This document shows positions 54,218-64,000 of a stretch of 64,000 nucleotides of DNA, one piece after another. The notes under the pieces were generated by a model, which saw nothing but the letters and a program-made list of their open reading frames with translations, did no database searches and was not told where the DNA came from. The stretch is taken from contig JABSRB010000003.1 of assembly GCA_013215375.1 (NCBI GenBank), positions 24,258-88,257 on the forward strand, in the 5' to 3' direction. The DNA is from Oceanospirillaceae bacterium (GTDB lineage Bacteria; Pseudomonadota; Gammaproteobacteria; Pseudomonadales; Balneatricaceae). Both the position numbers and the translations under genes were made by a program. Numbering within the stretch: the stretch's first letter is position 1; every line of letters begins with the position of its first letter.

Positions 54218-55342
54218 TTATGTAGAGGGGCGCTCGCCGACTAATATGTTTGTAGTCAGTGACTCGCCATTTCTTAAAAAGTTAACTTTGACAATGCTGC
54301 CAGGCTTAACTTCTGCAATGCTGCGCATTGAAGCTAAACCGCTGATGATAGATACGTCATTAAAGGCTAAAATTAAATCGCCGACTTGCAGTCCTGCATT
54401 ATAGGCGGGGCCATTAGTGATAACCCCTGCCAGAATGAGCCCGCGTACATTATTAAGACCAAAAGATTCCGCCAGCTGTGGTGTAAGCTCTTGGGTTTCT
54501 ACTCCTAGCCAGCCGCGTATCACGCGACCATCTTCAATCAAATTACGCATGATTTTTAATGCTAGCGATGAGGGAATCGCAAAGCCAATACCGTTAGACC
54601 CTCCAGATTTGGAGAAAATAGCGGTGCTGATGCCCACTAAATTTCCCTGAGTGTTAATTAGCGCACCCCCAGAATTACCAGGATTGATGGCGGCGTCGGT
54701 TTGTAAAAAGTTTTCATAGCGATTGAGGCCGACGCTGGTACGACTTTTAGCGCTAATAATGCCTTTAGTGACAGTTTGTCCAAAATCAAAGGGATTACCG
54801 ATGGCCAGCACCACATCACCGACACGCAAGCTATCAGACTCTTCAATCATGATTACCGGTAGCTGGGTTAAATTAATTTTCAAAATAGCTAGATCAGTAC
54901 CTGGATCTGTGCCAATCACTTTGGCGAGTGCCTCGCGTCCATCTTGTAGCGCAACCACTATTTCATCCGCTTTATCAATAACATGGTTGTTAGTAACGAT
55001 ATAGCCTTGCTGGTTTAAGATGACTCCAGAGCCCAAGCTTGAGTTAAATTCACTGGATGGGGCCGGTAGTGGAGTATTAGAATTGTCATCCACGCTTTCT
55101 GTGCGGATATAAATATTAACCACTGCGGGAGCTGCTTTATCGACAGCATCTGCATAAGAGCGAATAAAGTTTTTATCTATTTGAACTTCGTTGGCAACCG
55201 GAGCACTTCTTATTTGAGTGATATCTACACGGGTAATAGTGGTTGGGACGGGTGTAATAATTTGGCTGCGAAACTGCAGAATCAATAGTGCTATGAGAAT
55301 GCCGCAGAGGGCCGGCCAAGCTAGAAAGGCAAATTTTTTCAT
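54218..55342 (-). CDS. degS: DegS/AlgW-type periplasmic serine protease
   Basis: Membrane-anchored HtrA-family protease of about 374 residues that starts the sigma-E envelope stress response by cutting the anti-sigma factor. It has one N-terminal membrane helix, a trypsin-like domain with His in NNHVID, Asp in TDLAIL and Ser in NPGNSGGAL, and a single PDZ domain (about 270-365), as in DegS and AlgW rather than DegP. ATG at 55342 (MKKFAFL) is preferred over GTG at 55357. It diverges from the Nif3 gene. Confidence 0.93.
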   Translation of the reverse strand: MKKFAFLAWPALCGILIALLILQFRSQIITPVPTTITRVDITQIRSAPVANEVQIDKNFIRSYADAVDKAAPAVVNIYIRTESVDDNSNTPLPAPSSEFNSSLGSGVILNQQGYIVTNNHVIDKADEIVVALQDGREALAKVIGTDPGTDLAILKINLTQLPVIMIEESDSLRVGDVVLAIGNPFDFGQTVTKGIISAKSRTSVGLNRYENFLQTDAAINPGNSGGALINTQGNLVGISTAIFSKSGGSNGIGFAIPSSLALKIMRNLIEDGRVIRGWLGVETQELTPQLAESFGLNNVRGLILAGVITNGPAYNAGLQVGDLILAFNDVSIISGLASMRSIAEVKPGSIVKVNFLRNGESLTTNILVGERPST

Positions 55343-55671
55343 AGAGAATATAAGCACATATAAATGGTTACAGAATATAATTAGCTGGATTGATGCTTTA
55401 TGCAGGGCAGTCTAGCAAATTGAAGCACAGTTAGCAGCATAAGGTTTGCGCTAAACAGAAGACAAGTGAATAATAGTCTATCTGGTCGCCTTTAAAAGCG
55501 TGTAATTGATATTAAAGATCCCCGGGGCAGGCCCTCTCGCGCCGCGAGCCTTCCCTTACGGATGCGGGGTGTTCCTCGTTACTTTTGGTTTATACAAGTT
55601 CACGCGGGGAATTAAACCCTTGATGATTTAGGCCCAGCCTAATTCATCTCTATTAAATTGATGGAAAACTG
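55343..55671. other. degS-nif3 divergent intergenic region
   Basis: About 329 bp. It holds palindrome copy D (55622-55648) and a long associated GC-rich segment (55519-55610) that contrasts with the AT-rich surroundings and shares CCCCGGG-containing sequence with the region after copy C. The GC-rich segment can form hairpins, for example CTCGCG/CGCGAG at 55535-55548. No gene was recognised. Confidence 0.6.
55519..55653 (-). repeat. composite repeat: palindrome copy D plus GC-rich module
   Basis: Read on the minus strand: ATAGA, then the 27 bp palindrome (55648-55622; half sites GATGAATTAGGC and GCCTAAATCATC), then AAGGGTTTAATTCCCCGC, then about 65 bp of unique GC-rich DNA, then GAGGGCCTGCCCCGGGGA (55536-55519). 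The order matches the plus strand at 52062-52154, where the two modules are closer together. Confidence 0.75.
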
Positions 55672-56433
55672 ATGTCTGTATCCCTAGAAGAGATAGAAAT
55701 ATATTGTAATAAGCTGTTATCAAGCGATAGTTTTAAAGACTATTGTCCGAATGGCTTACAGGTCGCTGGAGCGAATAAAATCAGCAAAATAGTCACTGGC
55801 GTGACTGCTTGTCAACAGCTGTTAGATAGTGCGGTTAGTGTCGGTGCCGATCTTATCTTGACTCACCACGGCTACTTTTGGCGAGGCGAAGATCAGAGAG
55901 TGGTCTCCATTAAAAAGAATCGCTTAAAGACTTTGTTAGTCAATGATATAAGTTTGTTGGCTTACCATCTTCCCTTAGATGCACACGCGATTTATGGCAA
56001 TAATGTGCAGCTTGCTAAGCTCATGGGCTGGCAGGTGACTTCTGGAATGGATGCACCTATTGGCGAATCTATTGTGCTGTTAGGGGAGTTGCAGCAAGCC
56101 ATGAGTGCAGCTGAATTGGCGTGCCAAATTGGTCAAAAGCTCAATCGTGAACCACTATACATTGAAGGTCATAATCGGCCGATTAAGAAAATAGCGTTCT
56201 GCACCGGAGCTGCACAGAGTTATATTGAACAAGTGGCAAGTTTTGGCGTGGATGCGTTTATATCGGGGGAAATTTCCGAGCAGACCGTACATTTGGCGCG
56301 AGAATTGGGTATTAACTATTTTGCGGCGGGGCATCACGCGACAGAGAGCTTTGGTGTGCAGGCGCTCGGGGAGCATTTAGCTGAGAAATATGATCTGGAA
56401 CACCAGTTTATTGATGTTCCAAATCCTGTTTAA
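55672..56433 (+). CDS. Nif3-like dinuclear metal centre protein
   Basis: Cytoplasmic Nif3/YbgI/DUF34 family protein of 253 residues. Metal-binding segments are clear: LILTHHGYFWRG near residue 63, LLAYHLPLDAH near residue 100, and AGHHATESFG near residue 222. The family is widespread and forms hexameric toroids; a GTP cyclohydrolase I type 2 activity has been proposed, but the role is unsettled. The neighbourhood with an AlgW/DegS protease is conserved in Pseudomonas. Confidence 0.92.
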   Translation: MSVSLEEIEIYCNKLLSSDSFKDYCPNGLQVAGANKISKIVTGVTACQQLLDSAVSVGADLILTHHGYFWRGEDQRVVSIKKNRLKTLLVNDISLLAYHLPLDAHAIYGNNVQLAKLMGWQVTSGMDAPIGESIVLLGELQQAMSAAELACQIGQKLNREPLYIEGHNRPIKKIAFCTGAAQSYIEQVASFGVDAFISGEISEQTVHLARELGINYFAAGHHATESFGVQALGEHLAEKYDLEHQFIDVPNPV

Positions 56434-56441
56434 AAGCGGCT

Positions 56442-56954
56442 TTAGCTTTTTGGGGCTGCAACATCAGGTTGCGTGACAGCATCAGCAGTGACGGGCTCCT
56501 GCTCAATAGGTGCTGTTTTGACGCCGTAGTGTTCTGATAAAGCGCCTACTTCGTCTGGCTTTTTAGGTGCGTAATCTCTAGGGGGCTCAAAAGATTCAAC
56601 AGGGGTGTTTTCCTGACGCTCTTGTGGCTCTACTTCTGCATCGTTGTTATCAAGTTTAGGAATAAGTCTGGATTCAATGTCTTTCGCTATGCCTGCATCA
56701 CACAGATCTTGAGAGCCTTTTGCCAAGTGTTGAACAACGCTTTTATAGCTGTCATTCATCTCATTGATCATGGTTGCTGTCTGTTGAAAATGGCTGGCTA
56801 CAGAATCTTTATACTGATTGATTTCAACTTTTAGCTCATCTACTTGGCGCTTTTGTGAATTGTCAGAGCTTGATGATGAACGACCTGCGAAATAACCGAT
56901 CAGGCCTCCGACCGCCAAAGTGATGACGGCAATTAAAATATTACTTTCTTCCAC
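56442..56954 (-). CDS. zapG: ZapG/YhcB family envelope protein
   Basis: Inner-membrane protein of 170 residues, DUF1043 family. It has one N-terminal helix with the conserved GGLIGYFAGR end and a coiled-coil (about 35-90, VDELKVEINQYKDSVASHFQ), then a long disordered tail rich in E, P and A. In E. coli it links envelope synthesis, cell shape and division. The GTG start follows AGGAGATACT. It converges with the Nif3 gene. Confidence 0.9.
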   Translation of the reverse strand: MEESNILIAVITLAVGGLIGYFAGRSSSSSDNSQKRQVDELKVEINQYKDSVASHFQQTATMINEMNDSYKSVVQHLAKGSQDLCDAGIAKDIESRLIPKLDNNDAEVEPQERQENTPVESFEPPRDYAPKKPDEVGALSEHYGVKTAPIEQEPVTADAVTQPDVAAPKS

Positions 56955-57085
56955 AGTATCTCCTTACTGCTGGTAAATGAAAACTCGCTCATCAACTTAT
57001 GAGTACTGAGTTGTAAGCAAGAATAAATGAAAACTAGTGAGAATCCTATGAGTGAATGTCTATATTTACTATTAAATTAGCAAGT

Positions 57086-57664
57086 TCAGTTAGGCTTTGT
57101 GCTCGCCTGCCAATGGGGTTCAGGGTAGTTGTTTTGTTTGTTTAAAATACGCGCAGCAACAAATAAAAAGTCAGAGAGTCTATTTAAGTATTTTTTACTC
57201 TGGCTAAATTTATCGCCATCAATCGTCAGTTCTATCAGCTGGCGTTCAGCACGACGGCAAACTGCACGTGCTAAATGGCATTGTGCGGCGCTAATATGAC
57301 CGCCTGGCAATATGAACTCTTTTAAGGGCGTTAATTGCAGATTGAATTGATCGATATGCTGTTCAAGTTGGTCAATAAAATGCTGCTCTAAACTAGGATA
57401 TTGTTCATCATTCATCGCGAGCTCGCCACCGATATCAAACAAGGTATTTTGAATACCCGTAAAAATACTATTGAGCGAGTCCTGGGTTGCATAACTGGCA
57501 ATTAATACTCCAATTACACAGTTAAGCTCATCAATATCACCCAGCGCTTTGATGTGGTTATCTGATTTATAGATACGTTTGCCTTGGGCGAGGGAAGTTT
57601 TTCCCGCATCGCCGCTACGGGTGTAAATTTTATCTAGCCTATTTTCTGGTTTGTTTTTACTCAT
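57086..57664 (-). CDS. PduO-type cob(I)alamin adenosyltransferase
   Basis: Makes adenosylcobalamin from cob(I)alamin and ATP. The 192-residue protein has the N-terminal ATP-binding motif YTRSGDAGKTSL and the family's LGDIDELNCVIG, CRRAERQL and YLNRLSDFLFVAAR segments. It appears to be co-transcribed with panE, 22 bp apart. No cobalamin enzyme lies in the window. Confidence 0.94.
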   Translation of the reverse strand: MSKNKPENRLDKIYTRSGDAGKTSLAQGKRIYKSDNHIKALGDIDELNCVIGVLIASYATQDSLNSIFTGIQNTLFDIGGELAMNDEQYPSLEQHFIDQLEQHIDQFNLQLTPLKEFILPGGHISAAQCHLARAVCRRAERQLIELTIDGDKFSQSKKYLNRLSDFLFVAARILNKQNNYPEPHWQASTKPN

Positions 57665-57686
57665 ATAGTAGTGCTCTTTACATATT

Positions 57687-58598
57687 TTACGTAGATTCTA
57701 GTGCTTTTATATCACAGATATACTGTCTGTTAAGGGGAGTTTTAATTGCGTGTTGCAATGCAAGTTGCTGCAGATAGCCGTTGATAAAATCAATTTCAGT
57801 GCGCCTCTTATGCTGAATATCCTGATGCATGGAGGAGTAATTAGTCGCTGTTGCCAAAGCTATTGCCGTAACTTGAGTTAATATTGGAATATGTGTTTCA
57901 AGCTTTAAGGCCTTGTCGACATCGTCTATCTCTTTGCATAAAAAAATGACTTGTTGGTACAACTTGGCGTTGTTGATGATGTCGCCATTGCTGCAGTTGT
58001 GCATAGCGGTGAGAGGGTTGATAACACAATTAATTTTTAATTTTCGCCACAGACGAATGTTGATATCAGTTACTTGTTGCATACCGATACGAGACAAAGT
58101 GTCGCAGACGTTATTATCTATTGTCGTCGCTGTATTTAATAAGCCGTAAACACTATCTCCGTTGCCAGTGTGTGTGACATCTAAAGGGTTATTGAGCAGT
58201 GCGCCTTGCGTGGTAGTGGCAGCAATAATAACTTGTGATGATAAAATTTTGGCAATTGATTGCTGTTGCCCCATGCCATTTTGCAACAATACAATGTGCG
58301 CGTTTTTTGTTAACCGACCGCGAATAGATCTAATCGCCGCTTCGCTCTGATAGGATTTAGTGCAAAGGATAAGACGCTCTATGGGCAGCTGGCTTGAGAT
58401 GTGATCGATATTGATAGGCAATGATTGGTGAGAGTTATCGAGATTGGTTATTTGTAAGTGTCGCGGCATTTTTTTATCACTGCTTCTATGCAGCAAAGTA
58501 CAGGGAATGGATTGTTTTAGTAACTTAGCCGCAAAGAGAGTGCCGATGGCGCCGGTACCTAGAATGTACCAGGAGGGGATGTCTTTATTATTTAGCAT
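57687..58598 (-). CDS. panE: 2-dehydropantoate 2-reductase PanE
   Basis: NADPH-dependent reductase that makes pantoate for coenzyme A. The N-terminal dinucleotide motif GTGAIGTLFAAKLL is present, with LCTKSYQSEAA and the catalytic region WRKLKINCVINPLTAM, whose Lys and Asn fit the family. ATG at 58598 gives 303 residues, the usual length; an upstream ATG at 58673 would add 25 unrelated residues. The ribosome site is weak. Confidence 0.9.
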   Translation of the reverse strand: MLNNKDIPSWYILGTGAIGTLFAAKLLKQSIPCTLLHRSSDKKMPRHLQITNLDNSHQSLPINIDHISSQLPIERLILCTKSYQSEAAIRSIRGRLTKNAHIVLLQNGMGQQQSIAKILSSQVIIAATTTQGALLNNPLDVTHTGNGDSVYGLLNTATTIDNNVCDTLSRIGMQQVTDINIRLWRKLKINCVINPLTAMHNCSNGDIINNAKLYQQVIFLCKEIDDVDKALKLETHIPILTQVTAIALATATNYSSMHQDIQHKRRTEIDFINGYLQQLALQHAIKTPLNRQYICDIKALEST

Positions 58599-58731
58599 AA
58601 CGTAGATCAGTTGGTGGAAAAGACAGCAATATACCCTATTTGTTGATTTGTTCACTAGGATTATGTTTATCAACGCTTGTTTAGTGACGCAAACTCAGTA
58701 AAATCGTCACAAACTATGTGAGGAGTTATGT

Positions 58732-59214
58732 ATGCCATCATTTGATATTGTCTCGGAACTTGATAAACACGAAGTGACTAATGCCGTCGATCAAGCGAGT
58801 CGTGAATTAAGTACCAGATTTGATTTTAAAGGCGTTAAAGCCTCCTTTACGCGCAATGAAAGTTCGGTGTCGTTAGAGGCCGATGTTGATTTTCAATTGC
58901 GCCAAATGATCGATCTGTTAGTGTCTAAATTTGTCGCTCGTGGCTTAGATCCAAAATGCTTTGATGAGCAAGCGCCAGAATTGGCAGGAGTTAAAGCACG
59001 CCAGGAAATAGAGTTGCGTCAGGGATTGGATCAGCCAAGTGCTAAGAAAATCACTAAAGCAATTAAGGATTCAAAGCTGAAAGTGCAGGCGCAGATCCAA
59101 GGTGAGAAAGTACGAGTTACCGCTAAAAAGCGTGATGATCTTCAAGCTGTAATGGCTCTTTTGAAAGAGAGCGAGATTGATTTGCCGTTGCAGTACAATA
59201 ACTTTCGCGATTAA
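58732..59214 (+). CDS. yajQ: YajQ family nucleotide-binding protein
   Basis: Cytoplasmic protein of 160 residues (E. coli YajQ: 163). It matches from MPSFDIVSELDKHEV through STRFDFKGVKASF to the C-terminal LPLQYNNFRD. A Xanthomonas member binds cyclic di-GMP and acts with a transcription factor, so a link to the EAL-GGDEF protein in this window is possible but unproved. GAGGAG lies upstream. It is followed by a strong terminator. Confidence 0.95.
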   Translation: MPSFDIVSELDKHEVTNAVDQASRELSTRFDFKGVKASFTRNESSVSLEADVDFQLRQMIDLLVSKFVARGLDPKCFDEQAPELAGVKARQEIELRQGLDQPSAKKITKAIKDSKLKVQAQIQGEKVRVTAKKRDDLQAVMALLKESEIDLPLQYNNFRD

Positions 59215-59235
59215 TTAGAATTTGAATTGAGCACA

Positions 59236-59266
59236 AAAAAAGGAAAGCAATGGCTTTCCTTTTTTA
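59236..59266. terminator. bidirectional terminator between yajQ and ampG
   Basis: AGGAAAGC pairs with GCTTTCCT over a 4 nt loop, flanked by an A-run on one side and a T-run on the other. It serves the converging yajQ and ampG genes. Confidence 0.88.
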
Positions 59267-59300
59267 TGCCTGCATTTTAAGAAATGCTCATTAATAATAG

Positions 59301-60851
59301 TTAATTAAGCTTTTCAACAGGTACTAACTTACTGAGAATAACCACTAAAAACACGGCGGGTATACCCATTAATGCCGTTAAATAGAAGAACTGCTGGTAT
59401 CCTAGTTCTATCGACATCGCCCCTGAATAACCTGCTAGCAGCTTTGGAAACAGCGTCATAAAAGAGCTGAAAATAGCATATTGCATGGCGGTGAATGACA
59501 CGCTGGTCAAGCTGGAAAGGTAAGCGACAAAAGCCGCAGTGGCAATACCACCGCTGATATTATCTGCGGTAATGGTCATAAACAAGATAGAGCCGGATTT
59601 GTCTAAATCCACCATAAAGGCAAACAAGATATTAGTCGCTGCAGACAGAATCGCTCCTGTTAACAGTGCCTTGTAAACCCCGTAGCGAATCGCAATAGCA
59701 CCGCCTAGAAAACCGCCGGCAATAGTGGCTATTAGCCCATATGTTTTAGAGTATGCGGCTATTTCAATTTTACTAAATCCTAGATCGGAATAGAATAAAT
59801 TAGCAATCACACCCATCACTATATCTGATATCCGATAGAGGCCAATCAATAAAATAACCAGCAGCGCGGTTTTCCCGTATTTAACAAAGAAGTCTTTAAC
59901 CGGATTAACATAACCCAGTACTAACATCTCTTTTGGCACTGCTTTTAATCGAATCAGCACCCACGCCATGACGACGGCGAAGCCGATACAAAGCCAGAGC
60001 TTAATCGTTGCTGCTATAAAGCCAGCAATGCGTTTGTTGCTGGTGATGTCGCTTAATAGCCAAGCCTTAAACTCCTTGATAGAGGGGCCTATTAAGGTAA
60101 AAGAGGCGATAAAAACAGCGACACAAATAATAAAGCAAAGTAAAAATTTTAGTACGTTGCTATTGTCATCAAAAATACTGTGACTGGGGCGATAGCTGGT
60201 AGGCTCGCTGATACACAATGTAGTGGCGACACCAATTAACATCGCGACAGCCATGCACACATACGCGGTTGTCCAAGCATTGGGACTATAAGTACCTTCA
60301 GTGCCGAGCCAGCCTGCGATGTATAACGCACCGGCACCAGCTACAATCATGCCGATTCTATAACCTGCAATATAGGCGCTGGATAACATCGATTGCATAT
60401 CGCCTTTGGCGGACTCAATACGATAGGCATCGATGACAATGTCTTGGGTAGCCGATGAAAATCCGAGCATCACCGCTGCGATAGCGGTAAAGGTTAATGA
60501 ACTGGTGGGCTCGGAAAATGCCATGGCTAAAATAGAGATGATAATGGCGATCTGACTGAGTAAAATCCAACCTCTGCGCCTGCCTAGTGTGGTGGTAATA
60601 CCGGGGATAGATAAGTTATCGACCAATGGCGCCCAAATAAATTTAAAGGAATAGCCAAGGGCTGCCCAGCTAAAAAAGGTAATAGTACTGCGGGATACTT
60701 CAGCATCTTTTAACCAAAGAGATAGGCTACTAAATATTAGTAAGATAGGTAGACCTGCGGAAAATCCCAGAAATAACATGACCAATACTTTTTTATGAAA
60801 GATTAGCGCTATAGTTTCACCCCAAGTACGGGTTGTTTGATCTTGAGACAT
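59301..60851 (-). CDS. ampG: AmpG-type muropeptide permease
   Basis: Inner-membrane MFS transporter of 516 residues with about 14 helices, importing GlcNAc-anhydro-MurNAc peptides for recycling. Family segments include GFSAGLPILLIFSSLSLWL (in part), WAPLVDN, LGRRRGWIL, SSATQDIVIDAYRIE and YLSSLTSVSFTAMQYAIFSS (in part). AmpD, the enzyme acting on its cargo, is encoded at 37397-37972. No AmpR or beta-lactamase gene lies beside it. Confidence 0.92.
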   Translation of the reverse strand: MSQDQTTRTWGETIALIFHKKVLVMLFLGFSAGLPILLIFSSLSLWLKDAEVSRSTITFFSWAALGYSFKFIWAPLVDNLSIPGITTTLGRRRGWILLSQIAIIISILAMAFSEPTSSLTFTAIAAVMLGFSSATQDIVIDAYRIESAKGDMQSMLSSAYIAGYRIGMIVAGAGALYIAGWLGTEGTYSPNAWTTAYVCMAVAMLIGVATTLCISEPTSYRPSHSIFDDNSNVLKFLLCFIICVAVFIASFTLIGPSIKEFKAWLLSDITSNKRIAGFIAATIKLWLCIGFAVVMAWVLIRLKAVPKEMLVLGYVNPVKDFFVKYGKTALLVILLIGLYRISDIVMGVIANLFYSDLGFSKIEIAAYSKTYGLIATIAGGFLGGAIAIRYGVYKALLTGAILSAATNILFAFMVDLDKSGSILFMTITADNISGGIATAAFVAYLSSLTSVSFTAMQYAIFSSFMTLFPKLLAGYSGAMSIELGYQQFFYLTALMGIPAVFLVVILSKLVPVEKLN

Positions 60852-61127
60852 AGAGATTTCAGCCTTTGATAGAGAGAATACAGGCTAAGGTAATAGAATG
60901 CAGAGAGAAATTCAAGCTAAGTAATCCGCATCATAGTATGTCTAAAGAATTGAAATGTTTTGAATTTTCAGGTAATTGGCTGCTGTTTATCAAATAATTA
61001 CCGCTAAACTCTAGACTTTTAGTCTATCGGTCACCATATAAGTAGAAGTATCCATTAAATTAAAGATATATTCTATATTTAGCCTAAGTGGCAATAGCCG
61101 CTAATGCATTTAAAATCGAGAGTAATA

Positions 61128-61655
61128 ATGCCAATTGTTTTTATATTATTTGTCATCATTCCCATTATTGAAATTACCTTGCTGATCAATATCGGCCAGC
61201 TCATAGGCGCTTGGTATACCATTGGTTTGGTACTGTTGTCGGCATTTATTGGCGTAAATATGTTGCGCTATCAGGGGCTGGCAACGCTGGGGCGTGCCCA
61301 GCAGAAAATGGCCCAGGGCGAAATGCCACAACAGGAAATGATTGAGGGACTAGTACTAGCAGTGGGGGGAGCGCTATTGATTACCCCAGGTTTTGTTACC
61401 GATGTGATCGGTTTTTGCTGCTTGATCCCATTGACCCGTATAGGTTTTATTAAAATAGCGAAAGGGCGCTTTAAAAGTAAAATTTCTGCGGGAGGTTTTA
61501 CTAATATGCATAGCTCCTCCCATTTCTCATCTGGGCCATTCACAGCCCAAGAAAGAGATCAGGGAAATACCTTTGAAGGGGAGTTTACCCAGGAGAAAGA
61601 GATAAGTGCTGCTATTGTCGATGCGCAAAGCGCTTCGAAAAAAGAGCGTGATTGA
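61128..61655 (+). CDS. fxsA: FxsA family membrane protein
   Basis: Inner-membrane protein of about 175 residues. Two hydrophobic segments near the N-terminus (IVFILFVIIPIIEITLLI and YTIGLVLLSAFIGVNMLRYQ) and a third with GGALLITPGFVTDVIGF give the FxsA pattern; a polar tail follows. In E. coli, FxsA modulates exclusion of phage T7 by F. ATG at 61128 is preferred (GAGAG upstream). Its location before groES is conserved in Pseudomonas. Confidence 0.9.
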   Translation: MPIVFILFVIIPIIEITLLINIGQLIGAWYTIGLVLLSAFIGVNMLRYQGLATLGRAQQKMAQGEMPQQEMIEGLVLAVGGALLITPGFVTDVIGFCCLIPLTRIGFIKIAKGRFKSKISAGGFTNMHSSSHFSSGPFTAQERDQGNTFEGEFTQEKEISAAIVDAQSASKKERD

Positions 61656-61727
61656 TATTTTAAGTACCACAACTACTCATCGAAAGGGTTGGGGAGTCAC
61701 CATCCTAGAATTAATTTCAAAAATACT

Positions 61728-61756
61728 ATTGAAATAATATAGCCTTGTCCCCAACT
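61728..61756 (+). promoter_or_regulatory. sigma-32-like heat-shock promoter of groESL
   Basis: ATTGAAA (61728-61734) and CCCCAACT (61749-61756), 14 bp apart, closely resemble the heat-shock consensus CTTGAAA and CCCCATnT. No CIRCE element was seen. A hairpin, ATACCTT with AAGGTAT (about 61774-61795), would form in the 5' leader. Confidence 0.65.
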
Positions 61757-61858
61757 AATAAACAACTGGTAAATACCTTTTAAAAAGAAGGTATACGGCT
61801 TTAATATATCGCAAATTAACAATGAGTTTTTGTGATAAAACATTAGGAGAATTTATCA

Positions 61859-62152
61859 ATGAATATTCGTCCACTTCACGATCGTGTAGTTATTCGCCGT
61901 AGTGAAGAAGAAAAAACCACAGCAAGCGGTATCGTACTTCCTGGCTCAGCAGCGGAAAAGCCTAATCAAGGTGAGATCCTTGCCGTAGGTCCTGGTCGCG
62001 TTTTAGATAATGGTGAAGTACAAGCGGTTAGTCTTAAAGTCGGTGATACTGTGTTATTTGGTCAGTACTCTGGATCAAACGCGGTAAAAATTGATGGCGA
62101 AGAATTGCTAATCATGAATGAGAGCGAAATTTTCGGTGTATTAGAAAGTTAA
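61859..62152 (+). CDS. groES: co-chaperonin GroES
   Basis: Ten-kDa lid of the GroEL chamber, 97 residues. It starts [14 protein letters not shown], has the mobile loop [19 protein letters not shown] (about 16-34), and ends with [14 protein letters not shown] strong TAGGAGA site precedes the ATG. It is co-transcribed with groEL, 84 bp downstream. Confidence 0.98.
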   Translation: MNIRPLHDRVVIRRSEEEKTTASGIVLPGSAAEKPNQGEILAVGPGRVLDNGEVQAVSLKVGDTVLFGQYSGSNAVKIDGEELLIMNESEIFGVLES

Positions 62153-62224
62153 TCGCAGTTTCTCTATTCAGCTTTAAAGTTTTTTATCGATTCAAAAATT
62201 TGAGTCGATTAATCCAAAATTTAA

Positions 62225-63883
<1,659 letters not shown>

Positions 63884-63902
63884 ATCAGCCTTCTCGCTTA
63901 AT

Positions 63903-63930
63903 AAAAAGCCGCGTTTATCGCGGCTTTTTT
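63903..63930 (+). terminator. groESL terminator
   Basis: AAGCCGCG pairs with CGCGGCTT over a 5 nt loop and is followed by a T-run, 20 bp after the groEL stop. Confidence 0.9.
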
Positions 63931-63932
63931 GT

Positions 63933-63997
63933 GTTTGCTCGGCGAAGCCAGCAAACCCGTCTGCTTGAAAGAAAGCAGAATCGCCCCGTCTGAGGGG
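63933..63997. other. cluster of three hairpins at window end
   Basis: GTTTGC/GCAAAC (63933-63956, with an inner GGC/GCC), TCTGCTT/AAGCAGA (63960-63979) and CCCC/GGGG (63984-63997) follow each other closely. They may belong to an intergenic repeat or to a structured RNA that continues past the window. Confidence 0.4.
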
Positions 63998-64000
63998 AAG

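Noticed and set aside
55563..55616. 17-codon frame within the GC-rich part of repeat copy D
   Set aside because: It starts at an ATG and ends in TAA but is very short, has no ribosome site, and lies in a repeat; it is better read as part of the repeat.
61656..61858. CIRCE element (HrcA site) before groES
   Set aside because: No TTAGCACTC / GAGTGCTAA pair is present; the sigma-32-like promoter explains heat-shock control better.

Overview
The window is a 64 kb chromosomal segment of a gammaproteobacterium with moderate GC, probably a marine relative of the Cellvibrio/Pseudomonas side of the class. This placement is inferred from protein similarity recalled by eye and from Pseudomonas-like gene neighbourhoods: mfd divergent from a long gap gene, secA-argJ-mutT, pilA/pilBCD-coaE-yacG with nadC and ampD, a degS-type protease gene beside a Nif3 gene, and fxsA-groESL. 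No tRNA, rRNA, CRISPR array, complete insertion sequence or prophage was seen. Nearly all of the DNA codes for recognisable proteins.

Layout. 1-1401: a truncated cytochrome c' gene and a membrane-anchored dihaem cytochrome c. 1487-6828: a short tandem repeat, mfd, and the divergent long-form GAPDH gene. 7082-9404: a small membrane protein of unknown function and an EAL-CBS-GGDEF protein. 10025-26258: a division and cell-wall (dcw) cluster, mraZ-rsmH-ftsL-ftsI-murE-murF-mraY-murD-ftsW-murG-murC-ftsQ-ftsZ-lpxC, preceded by a promoter with MraZ boxes. It lacks ddl and ftsA at their usual places. 26609-31055: secA-argJ-mutT. 31084-38682: yacG-coaE-pilD-pilC-pilB, divergent pilA, nadC, ampD and rsmE. 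38679-45218: an Fbp-type ferric iron ABC transporter, a membrane fatty-acid hydroxylase whose last codons come from a 164 bp MITE-like element, and a DUF4856 secreted protein. 45557-54176: a glycerol-type ABC transporter operon (glpSTPQUV order) with a divergent sigma-54 activator. 54218-61655: DegS/AlgW protease, Nif3, ZapG, cobalamin adenosyltransferase, ketopantoate reductase, YajQ, AmpG and FxsA. 61728-64000: groES-groEL behind a sigma-32-like promoter.

How it fits together. The dcw genes, AmpD and AmpG make and recycle peptidoglycan and build the divisome. The pil genes make type IV pili. Fur-like boxes upstream of both fbpA and the DUF4856 gene suggest a local iron-responsive group. The glp-type operon appears to be a self-contained sigma-54 circuit: a -24/-12 promoter, four phased TGAACA boxes upstream, and a divergent GAF/AAA+/Fis-type activator.

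Most unusual items: the dcw cluster without ftsA, combined with a long charged FtsW tail; a four-copy family of 27 bp palindromes in intergenic regions, three of the four between divergent genes; the MITE-like hairpin that rewrites a protein C-terminus; and an ABC importer whose two ATPases carry complementary motif defects that would fall on one composite ATP site.
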